35,105 nucleotides of DNA from CAYSRC01 sp964433495 (GCA_964433495.1 CAYSRC010000024.1:1-35105), one strand, 5' to 3'; positions 7,080 through 15,732 are shown, counted from the first letter of the stretch. Notes: generated from the letters alone by a model not told the origin. Program-made: numbers and translations.

Positions 7080-8339
7080 TCAGCCCATTTTGGCGTGGAT
7101 CTCGTACATGCCGGCGGACTGCACGCGGCTGTGCTCGGGCGAGATGATGGGCAGGTCGCTGTCGCACAGCTCGAGTCCGCGCAGCACCGTTTTAAAGCCG
7201 TAGCGGCTGCGCAGGCTGTCGATGGAAAAGTCGAGCGCCTCGAACCTGCGGCGGCGCTCGATCTCGGGCCAAAGCGCCGTCTGGGTGTCGGTGTCGATCT
7301 GCTCGATGTCCGAGGCGCGGACGCCGATGCTCCGTATCGGGCGGACCCAGGTGTAGTTTTCGAGGAAGAGCTGCCACGCCGCCTCGGATATGGTGTCGGT
7401 GAGGCAGGTGGCGAGGGGCAGCTTTCGTTGGCGGATAAAGGAGTTGAGCCGGTTGTCGCGCACCCATATCTCGACGACGCCCGCCCGCAGACGGTGGGAG
7501 CGCAGGCGCGAGGCGACCGTTTCGCTGAGGGTGCACAGCATGCGCTTTGCCTCGTCGTTGGTGGTGAGGTCGCGCGGGGTGGTGGTGCTGTTGCCGACCG
7601 ACTTTATCGGGCAGCACTCGCCGAAGTGCATGACGGGCGCGTTGTCCAGCCCGTTTGCATAGCGCCATATCATTTGGCCGTGGCGGCCGAGCTTTGCCGT
7701 GATGACGTCGTAGGGCGCGGCTGCGAGCTCGCCTATCGTGGTTATACCGAGGCTTCTCAGCTTGCGCACGGTGGCGGGGCCGACAAACAGAAGCTCGCCC
7801 GCCGGGAGCCCCCAAACAACATTTTTGAAGTTGTCCTTTGAGAAAACCGTGACGGCGTCCGGCTTTTTGTAGTCGGAGCCCAGCTTTGCAAAGACCTTGT
7901 TGAAGCTGACGCCCACCGACACGGTGACGCCGATCTCCTTTTTTACAAGCCGGCGTATCTCGTCGGCGATATGCTCGCCGCTGCCGAACAGGCCGGTGCT
8001 GCCGGTGACGTCGAGCCAGCACTCGTCGATGCCGAACGGCTCGACAAGGTCGGTATAGCGGTAGTATATCTCGCGGACTGCACGGGAGACGGCGATATAA
8101 TCCTCCATATGGGGCTTGAGGACGACGAGCTCGGGGCAGAGCAGACGGGCCTCCCACACGGCCATGCCCGTTTTGACACCCGTGCGCTTGGCGGCCTCGT
8201 TTTTGGCGAGGACTATCCCGTGGCGGGAGTCCTCGTCGCCGCACACGGCGATGAACTTGCCCGCGAGCTCGGGGCGCCGCATACATTCGACCGAGGCGTA
8301 AAAGTTGTTGAGATCGGAGTGAAGGATCACCCTTTCCAC
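7080..8339 (-). CDS. Y-family DNA polymerase (DinB/UmuC type)
   Basis: A translesion polymerase of about 419 residues that copies damaged templates during the SOS response. The palm/finger domain starts with HSDLNNFYASVE, carrying the first catalytic Asp (about residue 9). GIDECWLD carries the second acidic pair (D105, E106), and SVGVSFNKVFAKLGSDYKKP is the family's conserved loop. A helix-hairpin-helix thumb follows (VGPATVRKLRSLGITTIGEL) and then a little-finger domain to about residue 400. It lacks an obvious beta-clamp motif at the C-terminus, and the sequence is closer to the Firmicutes UvrX/YqjW-like UmuC group than to housekeeping Pol IV. I place the start at GTG 8339, with GGGGGTG upstream. 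An upstream in-frame ATG at 8399 would lie inside a LexA box and ahead of the transcription start, so it is unlikely. Confidence 0.9.
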   Translation of the reverse strand: MERVILHSDLNNFYASVECMRRPELAGKFIAVCGDEDSRHGIVLAKNEAAKRTGVKTGMAVWEARLLCPELVVLKPHMEDYIAVSRAVREIYYRYTDLVEPFGIDECWLDVTGSTGLFGSGEHIADEIRRLVKKEIGVTVSVGVSFNKVFAKLGSDYKKPDAVTVFSKDNFKNVVWGLPAGELLFVGPATVRKLRSLGITTIGELAAAPYDVITAKLGRHGQMIWRYANGLDNAPVMHFGECCPIKSVGNSTTTPRDLTTNDEAKRMLCTLSETVASRLRSHRLRAGVVEIWVRDNRLNSFIRQRKLPLATCLTDTISEAAWQLFLENYTWVRPIRSIGVRASDIEQIDTDTQTALWPEIERRRRFEALDFSIDSLRSRYGFKTVLRGLELCDSDLPIISPEHSRVQSAGMYEIHAKMG

Positions 8340-8369
8340 AGAAGAGCACCCCCGAACGATGAAAATTAA

Positions 8370-8381
8370 GAACATATGTTT
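8370..8381 (-). promoter_or_regulatory. LexA (SOS) box 1
   Basis: GAACATATGTTT, one mismatch from the Firmicutes GAAC-N4-GTTC operator, just downstream of the -10 box of the polymerase gene. Confidence 0.85.
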
Positions 8382-8387
8382 GTATAT

Positions 8388-8416
8388 AGTATAGAACATA
8401 TGTTCTTAAAATTCAA
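8388..8416 (-). promoter_or_regulatory. Promoter of the Y-family polymerase gene
   Basis: Minus strand TTGAAT (8416-8411), a 17-bp spacer, TATACT (8393-8388). A LexA box fills the spacer and another follows the -10, so LexA should block polymerase binding directly. Confidence 0.8.
8394..8405 (-). promoter_or_regulatory. LexA (SOS) box 2
   Basis: A perfect palindrome, GAACATATGTTC, inside the promoter spacer; centre-to-centre distance to box 1 is 24 bp. Confidence 0.92.
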
Positions 8417-8495
8417 GAGGAGGGGGAGGGAAAATATGGGGGATGAGGATTTACAATTTCCCTCTGCCGCGACAGCCTCCTTAGGGGATCTTTGA

Positions 8496-8537
8496 GGGCG
8501 AAGTGCAAAGGGCGAAGGGCAAAGGGCGAAGGGCAAG
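8496..8537 (+). repeat. 14-bp tandem repeat, three copies
   Basis: The unit GGGCGAAGGGCAAA is repeated three times with one or two changes, immediately before a terminator and between two minus-strand genes. Confidence 0.7.
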
Positions 8538-8540
8538 GGC

Positions 8541-8575
8541 AAAAATCCCCCGACCGGGAGGGACGGGGGATTTTA
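8541..8575 (-). terminator. Terminator of the ROK gene
   Basis: AAATCCCCCGACC / GGACGGGGGATTT with a short loop. T-runs flank both sides, so it can work in both directions; on the minus strand it follows the ROK gene. Confidence 0.8.
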
Positions 8576-8623
8576 TAACTTATAACTCGGTTGCAGTTTT
8601 TTGGGGTAAGGGAGGCAGTCGGG

Positions 8624-9925
8624 CTATTCGGGCTCGTCGGCGGGGGAGCCCTTGTACAGCTCGGGCATGCTGAAGTAGAGGTGGGTCAGTGCGGTGCAGG
8701 AGCCCAAAGCGTCCAGCTGATTGAGCGGACGGTGGTCGTAGAGGATCTCGAAGGGGCTTTCGGCGGGATAGTAGCGAAACTCCTGAAGATAGCAGCGGAG
8801 CCGGCGGTCAAAAAACTCGTCCGCCGCCGAATAGTCGCCTTGAAAGTAGATCATGTCGGGGTCGAAAACCAGCGAGATGTTGCGCAGCGCCATGGCAAAG
8901 GTTTTTGCGAGGCCGTCGACAACCTCGCGCGCCAGGCTGTCACCGAGCGAGGAGGCGGCGAAGATGTCGGGGATGGACACCGTCTGCGGCGACAGGGACA
9001 GCGGGGAGCCGGGGTGCGCGGCGGCCTTTTGCGCGAGGGTTTGGCGCAGGCGCTCGATGCTGACAAGGCGCTCGAGGCAGCCCCTGCCGCCGCAGCTGCA
9101 CTCTTCGCTGTCGCCCGGCTCGATGATCATGTGCCCTATCTCGCCGATGAGGGAGTTTTTTCCGCTGAGGATGTGCTGTTTTTCGATGAGGCAGCCGGAG
9201 AGCCCCCAGCAGGAGAAGATGGACAGCACCCGCTTGTCGCCGACCGAGGGCTCGAGCAGCAGGGGGCGGGCGGTCATCTTGCCGGCATTTTCGAGAAAGA
9301 GCAGGGTGCCCTGAGGAAAATAGGGCCGCAGATAGTCGAGGATCGGGACGTCGATGCCCCATTCCGGGGATTTTGAGGAGTATTTGAGACGGCCGGTCTT
9401 GTAGTCTACGATGCCGGAGGTGGAGACGCTGACGGCGCACAGACGGCCGGGGTCGATGTGATTTTTATCCATAAGGCTCTGCGCGAGCTGCCCGGCGTTG
9501 TCGACGGCCGCTTTCGGGTCGGACGGCAGCGGCACCTGAAGGGACAGGCTGTCGACCTGCTCTTTGGCGATGTTGTAGAGATGGATGCGAAAATCCCACG
9601 GCCAAAGAGTGATACACAGAAAGTATTTTTGACGTGAAAGGGTAAAAAGCTCGGGCCGCTTGCCGCCGATGTTGGTCGAGCTGCCCTTGCCGACAGAGGT
9701 CAGCAGGCCGCTGCCGAGAAAAAACTGGATGCACTTCATCACGGTCTGACGGCTGAGCCCGACCTTTGAGGATATCTCATTTGCGCTGTAGGATCCGCCC
9801 GAGCGAAAAGCGGAGATGACCTGGATGCGGTTGGTGTATTTCAGGTCGGAGGGGAGGTTGGGCGTGGAGGTGTTTTTGGGTTGCACGATGTTGTCTCCGT
9901 CCAAAAGATAAATAATCGATTTCAT
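8624..9925 (-). CDS. ROK-family transcriptional regulator
   Basis: A 433-residue protein with an N-terminal winged helix-turn-helix (about residues 35-95: SANEISSKVGLSRQTVMKCI, then LGSGLLTSVGKGSS and GGKRPELF) and a C-terminal ROK sugar-binding domain. The ROK zinc motif is intact: GEIGHMIIEP followed by CSCGGRGCLERL. The phosphotransfer elements look degraded: the phosphate loop usually read as D-x-G-G-T is not visible, and the region usually reading EN-D-x-N-A-A-A-L reads ENAGKMTARPLLLE, without the catalytic Asp. This fits a repressor of the XylR/NagC type that binds a sugar without phosphorylating it. It lies next to and divergent from the sugar operon starting at 10.9 kb, which it probably controls. 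The ATG at 9925 lacks a clear ribosome site; a GTG at 9886 preceded by GGAG at 8 bp is a plausible real start. Confidence 0.85.
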   Translation of the reverse strand: MKSIIYLLDGDNIVQPKNTSTPNLPSDLKYTNRIQVISAFRSGGSYSANEISSKVGLSRQTVMKCIQFFLGSGLLTSVGKGSSTNIGGKRPELFTLSRQKYFLCITLWPWDFRIHLYNIAKEQVDSLSLQVPLPSDPKAAVDNAGQLAQSLMDKNHIDPGRLCAVSVSTSGIVDYKTGRLKYSSKSPEWGIDVPILDYLRPYFPQGTLLFLENAGKMTARPLLLEPSVGDKRVLSIFSCWGLSGCLIEKQHILSGKNSLIGEIGHMIIEPGDSEECSCGGRGCLERLVSIERLRQTLAQKAAAHPGSPLSLSPQTVSIPDIFAASSLGDSLAREVVDGLAKTFAMALRNISLVFDPDMIYFQGDYSAADEFFDRRLRCYLQEFRYYPAESPFEILYDHRPLNQLDALGSCTALTHLYFSMPELYKGSPADEPE

Positions 9926-10087
9926 GTTTTTATATATTTAAGCTGCTCAAGGGAGCTTGTTGATGGGGGATTCGTAAGCCGAATTATTGTAAAGTGCCGC
10001 AGGTGAATTTCATCGCAGAGGGTTGAGGTACCGACGGGGGTCTGTTTTGGCAATGACACTGCATTCAGACAATTGTACAGTCGGCTG

Positions 10088-10206
10088 TGCAGACGCGCCC
10101 CGCATACTCTCGAGGGGTGTACGCACGGGTGAGCTCAATGGGAACGGACATGTGACAGAATTCCCGAGCGTATGGGAGCCGCCGCGCGTCACTCCTATTG
10201 CGCGGC
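10088..10206 (+). repeat. Modular repeat, partly decayed copy
   Basis: It contains a loop-1 hairpin remnant (CCCC..GGGG around ATACTCTC at 10104-10111), the reverse loop-1 hairpin TCCCGAGCGTATGGGA, and GCCGCGC/GCGCGGC (10181-10206) around a 12-base loop, closing with GGGGAGCCTTTAAGG. Confidence 0.6.
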
Positions 10207-10246
10207 AGGGGAGCCTTTAAGGACAAGGGTTTAAGGTCAAGGACAC

Positions 10247-10299
10247 AATCCCTCAGTCGACTTTGTCGACAGCTCCCTTTACACAAGGGAGCCTTAGGG
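10247..10299 (+). repeat. Repeat type B, copy 4
   Basis: An uninterrupted type B element: AATCCCTCAGTCGAC, TTT loop, GTCGACAG, and the CTCCCTT/AAGGGAG hairpin. Confidence 0.85.
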
Positions 10300-10309
10300 T
10301 CAAGGGCAC

Positions 10310-10508
10310 AATCCCTCAGTCAGCAACCTGTTTGCAGTGAGCCCCAAGCCCCCCTTACCGCGCGTAAACAGAACGATGCTCGGCACACCCCGCATACTCC
10401 CGCAGGGCGTGCCGAGTGTCGTACTTTTTTACACTCGGCTGAATTCCCGAGAGTATGGGAACCCCTGAACGCCGTTCCGATTGCGTTCTGTAAGGGAGCT
10501 TTGAGGGC
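10310..10508 (+). repeat. Repeat type B, copy 5, with nested hairpins
   Basis: It starts AATCCCTCAGTC and ends TAAGGGAGCTTTGAGGG. Nested inside are GCCGAGTGT/ACACTCGGC (10411-10439) around CGTACTTTTTT; TTCCC/GGGAA (10444-10461) around GAGAGTAT; and GAACGC/GCGTTC (10467-10488) around CGTTCCGATT. The remainder of 9926-10768 holds no gene. Confidence 0.8.
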
Positions 10509-10768
10509 GGGGCGTTCGGGCTGCGGCAGAATCGACAAACAAAGCGAACAAACAAAGTCGACAACTTATATTTATCGTATCATGATTTTAACAAAAAGGA
10601 AAGCATTTATGCAATAAGATTTTAAATGACTTTAAAAACTTGAAGAAAAAAGATTTAAAATAAACTTGCGAAACTGAACGAGCAAAGAGATAAATCAGCA
10701 TAATAGCCAAAAAAAGAGTGACATATTTGTCTAAAAAGCTAAAAAAAGATTGAATATGAAAAATATTA

Positions 10769-10797
10769 TTGCGTAATTCGACTGAATGATGTATACT
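10769..10797 (+). promoter_or_regulatory. Promoter of the sugar-uptake operon
   Basis: TTGCGT (10769-10774), a 17-bp spacer, TATACT (10792-10797), about 105 bases before the first start codon. The AT-rich stretch 10590-10770 just upstream could hold an activator site; I see no clear palindromic operator. Confidence 0.7.
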
Positions 10798-10902
10798 TCG
10801 AGAAAAGGAACAAAGCTTCGTAACTTGATTTTGCTTCCCCATAGCATAGCTGAAAGTGCGGGTTCTGTCAGGCTGTGCCGATACTTGAAAGGACGTGAAA
10901 GA

Positions 10903-12405
10903 ATGGAAAAAACGCCTATCCTCGAGGTGAAGAACATAAGCAAATCCTTTACCTCAACCAAGGCGCTGCAGAAGGTCTCTTTGTCGGTTTATCCGGGCGA
11001 GATCCACGGCCTTATCGGAGAGAACGGCTCCGGTAAGTCCACCCTGTCCGCAATCATTTCCGGCAACCTTAAGGCCGACGAGGGCGAGATGTTCCTGTTC
11101 GGCAAGCCCTACGCGCCGACCGACAGCTTTGACGCGGGGCAGCACGGCGTGAGCATGATCGTGCAGGAGCAGGGCACCATCGAGACGGTCTCGGTCGCGG
11201 CAAACATCTGCGCCGGGCGGGAGAGCAGGTATTGCAGGTTCGGGATACTGGACAGCAAGCGGCTGACAAAGGATGCGCAGGGGCTGCTCGAGAAGATCGG
11301 GGTCACCGACATCCCGGCAACGGCGCCGACTGCGGCGCTGTCGTTTGAGGAGCGCAAGCTGGTCGAGATCGCGCGGGCGTTTTACCGGCTGCCCGAGCTG
11401 TTCATCGTGGACGAGACCACGACGGCGCTGCCCCAAAAGGGCAGAAACATCCTGTACAGCCTCATCAAGCAGTTACAGGAGGCAGGCAAGGCGGTCATCT
11501 TTATCTCCCACGACATCGACGAGCTGATGCAGGTGTGCAACTGCGTGACCATCTTGCGCGACGGAAAGTACGTAGCGACCCTCAGCCGGCAGGAGATGGA
11601 CGCGAAAAAGATGAAATCGCTGATGGTCGGACGCGAGGTGGTGGACAACTTCTACCGCTCGGACTACGAGACGGTACCCGCGGACGCGCCGGAGGTGCTC
11701 AAGGTCGAAAAGGTCAACGCGGGCATCCTGCGGGACATCTCGTTCAGCCTTCGCAGGGGTGAGATCCTCGGCTTTGCGGGGCTGTCCGACTGCGGTATAC
11801 ACGAGATCGGCAAGACGGTGTTCGGCCTCAACAGGGTCGAGTCGGGCACGGTGGAGATAGAGGGGCACGGAAGGATAACCTCCCCCCACAAGGCCATCAA
11901 GGCGCGCATGGGCTTTATGTCCAAAAACCGCGACACCGAGTCGATGCTCATCACCCTGACGATACAGGAAAACGTGGTGCTGCCGTCGCTCGGCAACCTG
12001 CAAAAGCCGGGCTTCTTTATCACCCCCCGGAGCGAGAAGGAGCTTGCGGACAACTGGTGCACAAAGCTGAGCGTCAAGATGCGCGACCTCAACCAGTCGT
12101 GCGCCGAGCTGTCGGGCGGCAACAAGCAGAAGATCGTCCTGGCCAAATGGCTGGGCAACAACTCGGACATCTTTATCCTCGACTGCCCCACCCGCGGCAT
12201 CGACATCGGCGTCAAGGAGACAATCTACCGCATCATGGAGGACCTCAAGGCCCAGGGCAAGTCGATCATCATGATCTCCGAGGAGATGCCGGAGGTCTTG
12301 GGCATGAGCGACCGCATCCTTGTGATGAAGGACGGCAGGATCGTCAGGTCGTTTGAACGCAGCCCGTCTCTGAGCGAGTCGGACATCATCGAGTACATGA
12401 TATAG
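10903..12405 (+). CDS. Sugar ABC transporter ATPase (RbsA/XylG type)
   Basis: A 500-residue protein with two fused nucleotide-binding domains that powers import through the two permeases downstream. NBD1 has Walker A GENGSGKS (K45), signature LSFEERKLVEIARAF and Walker B FIVDETTTAL (E171). NBD2 has the degenerate Walker A region usual for the RbsA/MglA group (GFAGLSDCGIHEIGKTVFG) and signature LSGGNKQKIVLAKWL. Its Walker B reads FILDCPTRGIDIG, so the catalytic Glu found in most homologues (D-E-P-T-R-G) is Cys at about 428; only one site should hydrolyse ATP. The ATG at 10903 has AAAGGA 9 bases upstream. It is the first gene of the operon, 15 bases from the next. Confidence 0.93.
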   Translation: MEKTPILEVKNISKSFTSTKALQKVSLSVYPGEIHGLIGENGSGKSTLSAIISGNLKADEGEMFLFGKPYAPTDSFDAGQHGVSMIVQEQGTIETVSVAANICAGRESRYCRFGILDSKRLTKDAQGLLEKIGVTDIPATAPTAALSFEERKLVEIARAFYRLPELFIVDETTTALPQKGRNILYSLIKQLQEAGKAVIFISHDIDELMQVCNCVTILRDGKYVATLSRQEMDAKKMKSLMVGREVVDNFYRSDYETVPADAPEVLKVEKVNAGILRDISFSLRRGEILGFAGLSDCGIHEIGKTVFGLNRVESGTVEIEGHGRITSPHKAIKARMGFMSKNRDTESMLITLTIQENVVLPSLGNLQKPGFFITPRSEKELADNWCTKLSVKMRDLNQSCAELSGGNKQKIVLAKWLGNNSDIFILDCPTRGIDIGVKETIYRIMEDLKAQGKSIIMISEEMPEVLGMSDRILVMKDGRIVRSFERSPSLSESDIIEYMI

Positions 12406-12420
12406 GGAGGGAAAGCTGCT

Positions 12421-13401
12421 ATGGACAGACAAAAGGAAATATCCCCCGAGATTTCGGCGGAACGCAAGCTCAGGCGCAAACAGCTTTTCTCCAAAACCGT
12501 CAGCTTTTTAGGGCTGGTCGTTCTGGTCATTCTCTTTGCGATATTGACCGGGGGCAAGCTGTTGGCGATAAGCAACATCGAACTCATCGTAAAGCAGGGC
12601 TTCACCCTGTTTATCGCGTCCCTCGCGGCGGTGTTCATCATGTCGACCGGCAACCTCGACTTTTCGCTCGGCGCAAACGTCGGCATCTGCTGTGCGGTGT
12701 GCACGCTTGTCGCGAAGGCGGTGTCGCCCGCGGCGGGCGTTTTGGCGGCCGTCGTGCTGGGCGGTCTTGTGGGGACCGTCAACGGCCTTGTCATCACCAA
12801 GCTGAAGCTGCCGAGCTTTATCACCTGTCTGTGCATGATGTTCATCCTCACGGCTGTCACACAGACCCTCTGCGCCGAGGCGGGCGGCAGCATCTCGATG
12901 CCGCTGTCGATGCGCAGGTGGGAGAGCCTCGGGCTGTACGCGGTGCTCGGCATCCTCTATTTCGCGGTGATGCTGGTGATGTTCCGCTACACCAAGTTCG
13001 GCAAGTACATGAAGGCGCTGGGCGTCTCGCCCGAGGCCGCAAGGCAGTCGGGCGTCGGCGTCAACAAGATGATGTTTCTCGGCTATCTGCTGACGGGCCT
13101 CGCGGCGGGGCTTGCGGGCTTTTTGACAATGCTGCGCACGGGCGGTGCGTCGACCACCACGGGACAGACGATGACGACCGACGTCATCATCGCCGTCGTG
13201 TTCGGCGGCATGTCGATCGCGGGCGGCGCGACCTCCAAAATATCGGCCGCGCTTTTAGGCACGCTGATCGTGACGACCCTCAACAACGGCATGGTTTTGG
13301 CGGGCTACGGCGGCGAGCTGCAGCAGCTGGTCAAGGGCACCCTGTTTCTGCTCATCATCGCGGTGTCGACCAAGCGCGACGCGAACACCATCATCAAGTA
13401 A
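12421..13401 (+). CDS. Sugar ABC transporter permease (RbsC type), first
   Basis: A 326-residue inner-membrane protein of the BPD_transp_2 family with eight to ten predicted hydrophobic segments. Family features are the VFIMSTGNLDFSLGANVGI segment, in which the G-x-x-D-L/F-S-x-G pattern of RbsC/XylH permeases is conserved, the FGKYMKALGVSPEAARQSGV cytoplasmic loop that contacts the ATPase, and a late FGGMSIAGG segment. It follows the ATPase with a GGGAGG site 7 bases before the ATG. A second permease in the same operon suggests a heterodimeric channel. Confidence 0.92.
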   Translation: MDRQKEISPEISAERKLRRKQLFSKTVSFLGLVVLVILFAILTGGKLLAISNIELIVKQGFTLFIASLAAVFIMSTGNLDFSLGANVGICCAVCTLVAKAVSPAAGVLAAVVLGGLVGTVNGLVITKLKLPSFITCLCMMFILTAVTQTLCAEAGGSISMPLSMRRWESLGLYAVLGILYFAVMLVMFRYTKFGKYMKALGVSPEAARQSGVGVNKMMFLGYLLTGLAAGLAGFLTMLRTGGASTTTGQTMTTDVIIAVVFGGMSIAGGATSKISAALLGTLIVTTLNNGMVLAGYGGELQQLVKGTLFLLIIAVSTKRDANTIIK

Positions 13402-13457
13402 TTTATGCCCGATGAGGGCGTGAATTAAATACATATTAAAAAGGAGAATGGAATCTT

Positions 13458-14639
13458 ATGATGAAAAAGCTGCTTGCAATCCTTTTGGTTTGCACAATGG
13501 TCTTCGGCCTGTGCGCCTGCTCGGGCGGCGGTGACACGCCGACAGGCGGCGACAACGCCGACCCCGGCGCCGCGGGCGGCGAGAACGCGGGTGACAACGG
13601 CGGCGAGGTCGAGGCGAAGCCCTTTAAGTTCGGCTTTATGAGCTGGGGCACGGCCGACGAGCACGGACGTACCCTGAACGGCGCAGTCGAGTGGGCGGTC
13701 AACGCCGCGGGCGGCGAGCTTATTGCGGACGGCTCCGCCATCTCCCCCGAGTCGTGCGTGGCCGCGGCGGAGAACCTCATCTCGGCCGGCTGCGACATGA
13801 TCGGCTTTTGCACCTATGTCGGCGAGTCGGTCGTGCCGACGATATCCGACCTGTGCCGTGAGAACGGCGTCTATTGGGTGATGTGGGACACCACGATATC
13901 CGACCCCGAGATCCGGGCGTACATCGACGAGGATCCCTATTATGTCGGCTGCACCGCCGAGGACAACGTGACGAGCGGATACAACACCATGAAGTCGGTC
14001 GCCGAGGCGGGCGGCTCCAACGTCCTCATCATCCGCTACGGCAGCAACATCCCCACCTGTGACGAGCGCTGCGACGGCGCGATAAGCTACATCAACGAGA
14101 ACAGCCTGACCCTTGTCGACGACATGATTATCCAGTCGACCGACGCGGCCGAGTACAAGACGGCCATCACCAACGAGCTGCTTGCGCACCCCGAGATAGA
14201 CAGCGTTTTCCTCGCGGGCTCGGGCTCTAAATCGACCACCGTCGCCGAGGCGTTTAAGCAGAGCGGCAGGGACACCTTCTACATCGGCGCGTTCGACTAC
14301 TTTGACGCGATGGGCGACATGCTCAAGTCGGGCGAGCTCACCTGCATCAACGGCGGCCACATGGTCACCGGCACCTTCTCGACCCTGATGGCCGTCAACT
14401 CGTTCTGGGGCAGCCCGCTGTCCTCCGACAAGTACATGGTCACCATCCCGTACCTCACGCTCGACAGCTATGAGGACTATGAGGCCTATATAACCTATGC
14501 GTCGCAGGGCGCGGCGTACACCGACGAGGAGCTGCAGCAGTATCTTGTCGCCTATAACCCCGAGCTGACCCTCGAGAGCTTCCAGGAGGGCGTTTCGAAG
14601 TGGTCGGTCGACGACATCATCGCGAGGCAGGGAAACTGA
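13458..14639 (+). CDS. Sugar-binding lipoprotein (RbsB-like)
   Basis: A 393-residue substrate-binding protein anchored outside the membrane. It has a lipoprotein signal peptide with lipobox LCAC (Cys21), then a 30-residue Gly/Asp/Asn-rich linker and a type I periplasmic-binding fold (Peripla_BP_4). The first lobe starts FKFGFMSWGTADEHGRTLNG; AENLISAGCDMIGFCTY is the typical second strand-helix; ELLAHPEIDSVFLAGSG is the hinge-distal strand, where homologues read (A/P)D-a-I-f-a-x-N-D. AAGGAG precedes the first of two adjacent ATGs. The ligand cannot be named from sequence; the operon points to a xylose-containing or other small oligosaccharide. Confidence 0.92.
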   Translation: MMKKLLAILLVCTMVFGLCACSGGGDTPTGGDNADPGAAGGENAGDNGGEVEAKPFKFGFMSWGTADEHGRTLNGAVEWAVNAAGGELIADGSAISPESCVAAAENLISAGCDMIGFCTYVGESVVPTISDLCRENGVYWVMWDTTISDPEIRAYIDEDPYYVGCTAEDNVTSGYNTMKSVAEAGGSNVLIIRYGSNIPTCDERCDGAISYINENSLTLVDDMIIQSTDAAEYKTAITNELLAHPEIDSVFLAGSGSKSTTVAEAFKQSGRDTFYIGAFDYFDAMGDMLKSGELTCINGGHMVTGTFSTLMAVNSFWGSPLSSDKYMVTIPYLTLDSYEDYEAYITYASQGAAYTDEELQQYLVAYNPELTLESFQEGVSKWSVDDIIARQGN

Positions 14640-14662
14640 ACTGATTCAGGGTTTTGAAATCG

Positions 14663-14689
14663 GGGCGGCCCGTGTGTCAAGGGCCGCCC
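14663..14689 (+). promoter_or_regulatory. Intra-operon stem-loop after the binding-protein gene
   Basis: GGGCGGCCC/GGGCCGCCC with a 9-base loop and no U-run. Such hairpins 3' of binding-protein genes commonly protect the upstream mRNA and lower expression of the following permease. Confidence 0.75.
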
Positions 14690-14717
14690 GAACCCGCACA
14701 GGAAGTCGAGGCATGTT

Positions 14718-15689
14718 ATGAAAAGTAAAAATTCGTTCGGGGATGCAGCAAAGAGAGTGGCAAGTACCGTCGCACTTCCGGTGCTGGTTTACGCGGTCAT
14801 GTGTATTTTGCGCCCCGACATCTATCTGAGCGGCACGACGTTTATCTCACTTGTTCAGCAGTCGTTTATCTATATGCTGGTCGGCTGGTCGATGCTGTTC
14901 GGTATGTCGTGCGGCCTGTTCGATTTCAGCGTCGGCTCAAGATATCTGCTGTCGGCGCTGTTCGGAATCCACATGTCGCAGAGGTTCGGCGTCGCGGGGT
15001 TTGTCGTCGCCACGATTTTGGCCTCGGTGGTTTTGGCGGGCCTTACGGGCGCCATCTTCGCGGGGCTCAAGATCCCCTCCATCATCACGGGCTTTGCGGC
15101 GCTGCTCATCTTTGAGTCGATAGCGTGCGTCTATCAAAAGTCGTTCAGCGTAGTGGTGACGGACGACATCTCGATCTTCGGCCGCTCGCCCGGCATCTAT
15201 TTTGTGGTCGCGCTGTGCTTTATCGTGGTGTACACGCTGTTCAACAGGACAAAGTTCGGCTATCAGATCAAGGCCATCGGCGGCAACGAGGCCGTCGCCC
15301 GCAGCATGGGCATCAAGGCGGTGCGCCTCAAGGTCATGACCTATATCGTGGGCGGGCTTATTTTGGGCATCGCGGCCGTCGCCAAGGTGGGCTATGACCA
15401 GTCGATCACGGCAGCCACCAGCATGGCGTCGATGTCGGCGTCGTTCACCCCGATGATGGGGGTCATGATAGGCCTCAACCTCGCGTCGTGCAACCCGGTC
15501 GTGGGCGCGATGGTGGGCGCGTTCTCGATTGCGACCGTCAGCTCGGGCGTCGTGACGCTGGGCGTGAACTTCAGACTGCAAAACATGATCATCGGCGTGT
15601 TTCTGCTCTGCTTTATCACCTATAAGGCCAACGCCGACAGGGTGGTCAAGCTCTTCAAGAAAAAGGCGAGCGCCGAGAAGGCCGCATAA
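14718..15689 (+). CDS. Sugar ABC transporter permease (RbsC type), second
   Basis: A 323-residue membrane protein of the same family as the first permease but clearly divergent from it. It conserves GMSCGLFDFSVGSRYLLSA (the G-x-F-D-F/L-S-V-G segment) and the cytoplasmic coupling loop FGYQIKAIGGNEAVARSMGI, which is closer to the textbook RbsC sequence than that of its partner. The C-terminus is Lys-rich (VKLFKKKASAEKAA). It is encoded after the binding protein rather than beside the first permease. This ATPase-permease-SBP-permease order suggests a heteromeric transporter. Confidence 0.9.
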   Translation: MKSKNSFGDAAKRVASTVALPVLVYAVMCILRPDIYLSGTTFISLVQQSFIYMLVGWSMLFGMSCGLFDFSVGSRYLLSALFGIHMSQRFGVAGFVVATILASVVLAGLTGAIFAGLKIPSIITGFAALLIFESIACVYQKSFSVVVTDDISIFGRSPGIYFVVALCFIVVYTLFNRTKFGYQIKAIGGNEAVARSMGIKAVRLKVMTYIVGGLILGIAAVAKVGYDQSITAATSMASMSASFTPMMGVMIGLNLASCNPVVGAMVGAFSIATVSSGVVTLGVNFRLQNMIIGVFLLCFITYKANADRVVKLFKKKASAEKAA

Positions 15690-15732
15690 GCGGGACGAAA
15701 AACATAAACTTAAACCTTAAGGAGGATACACC

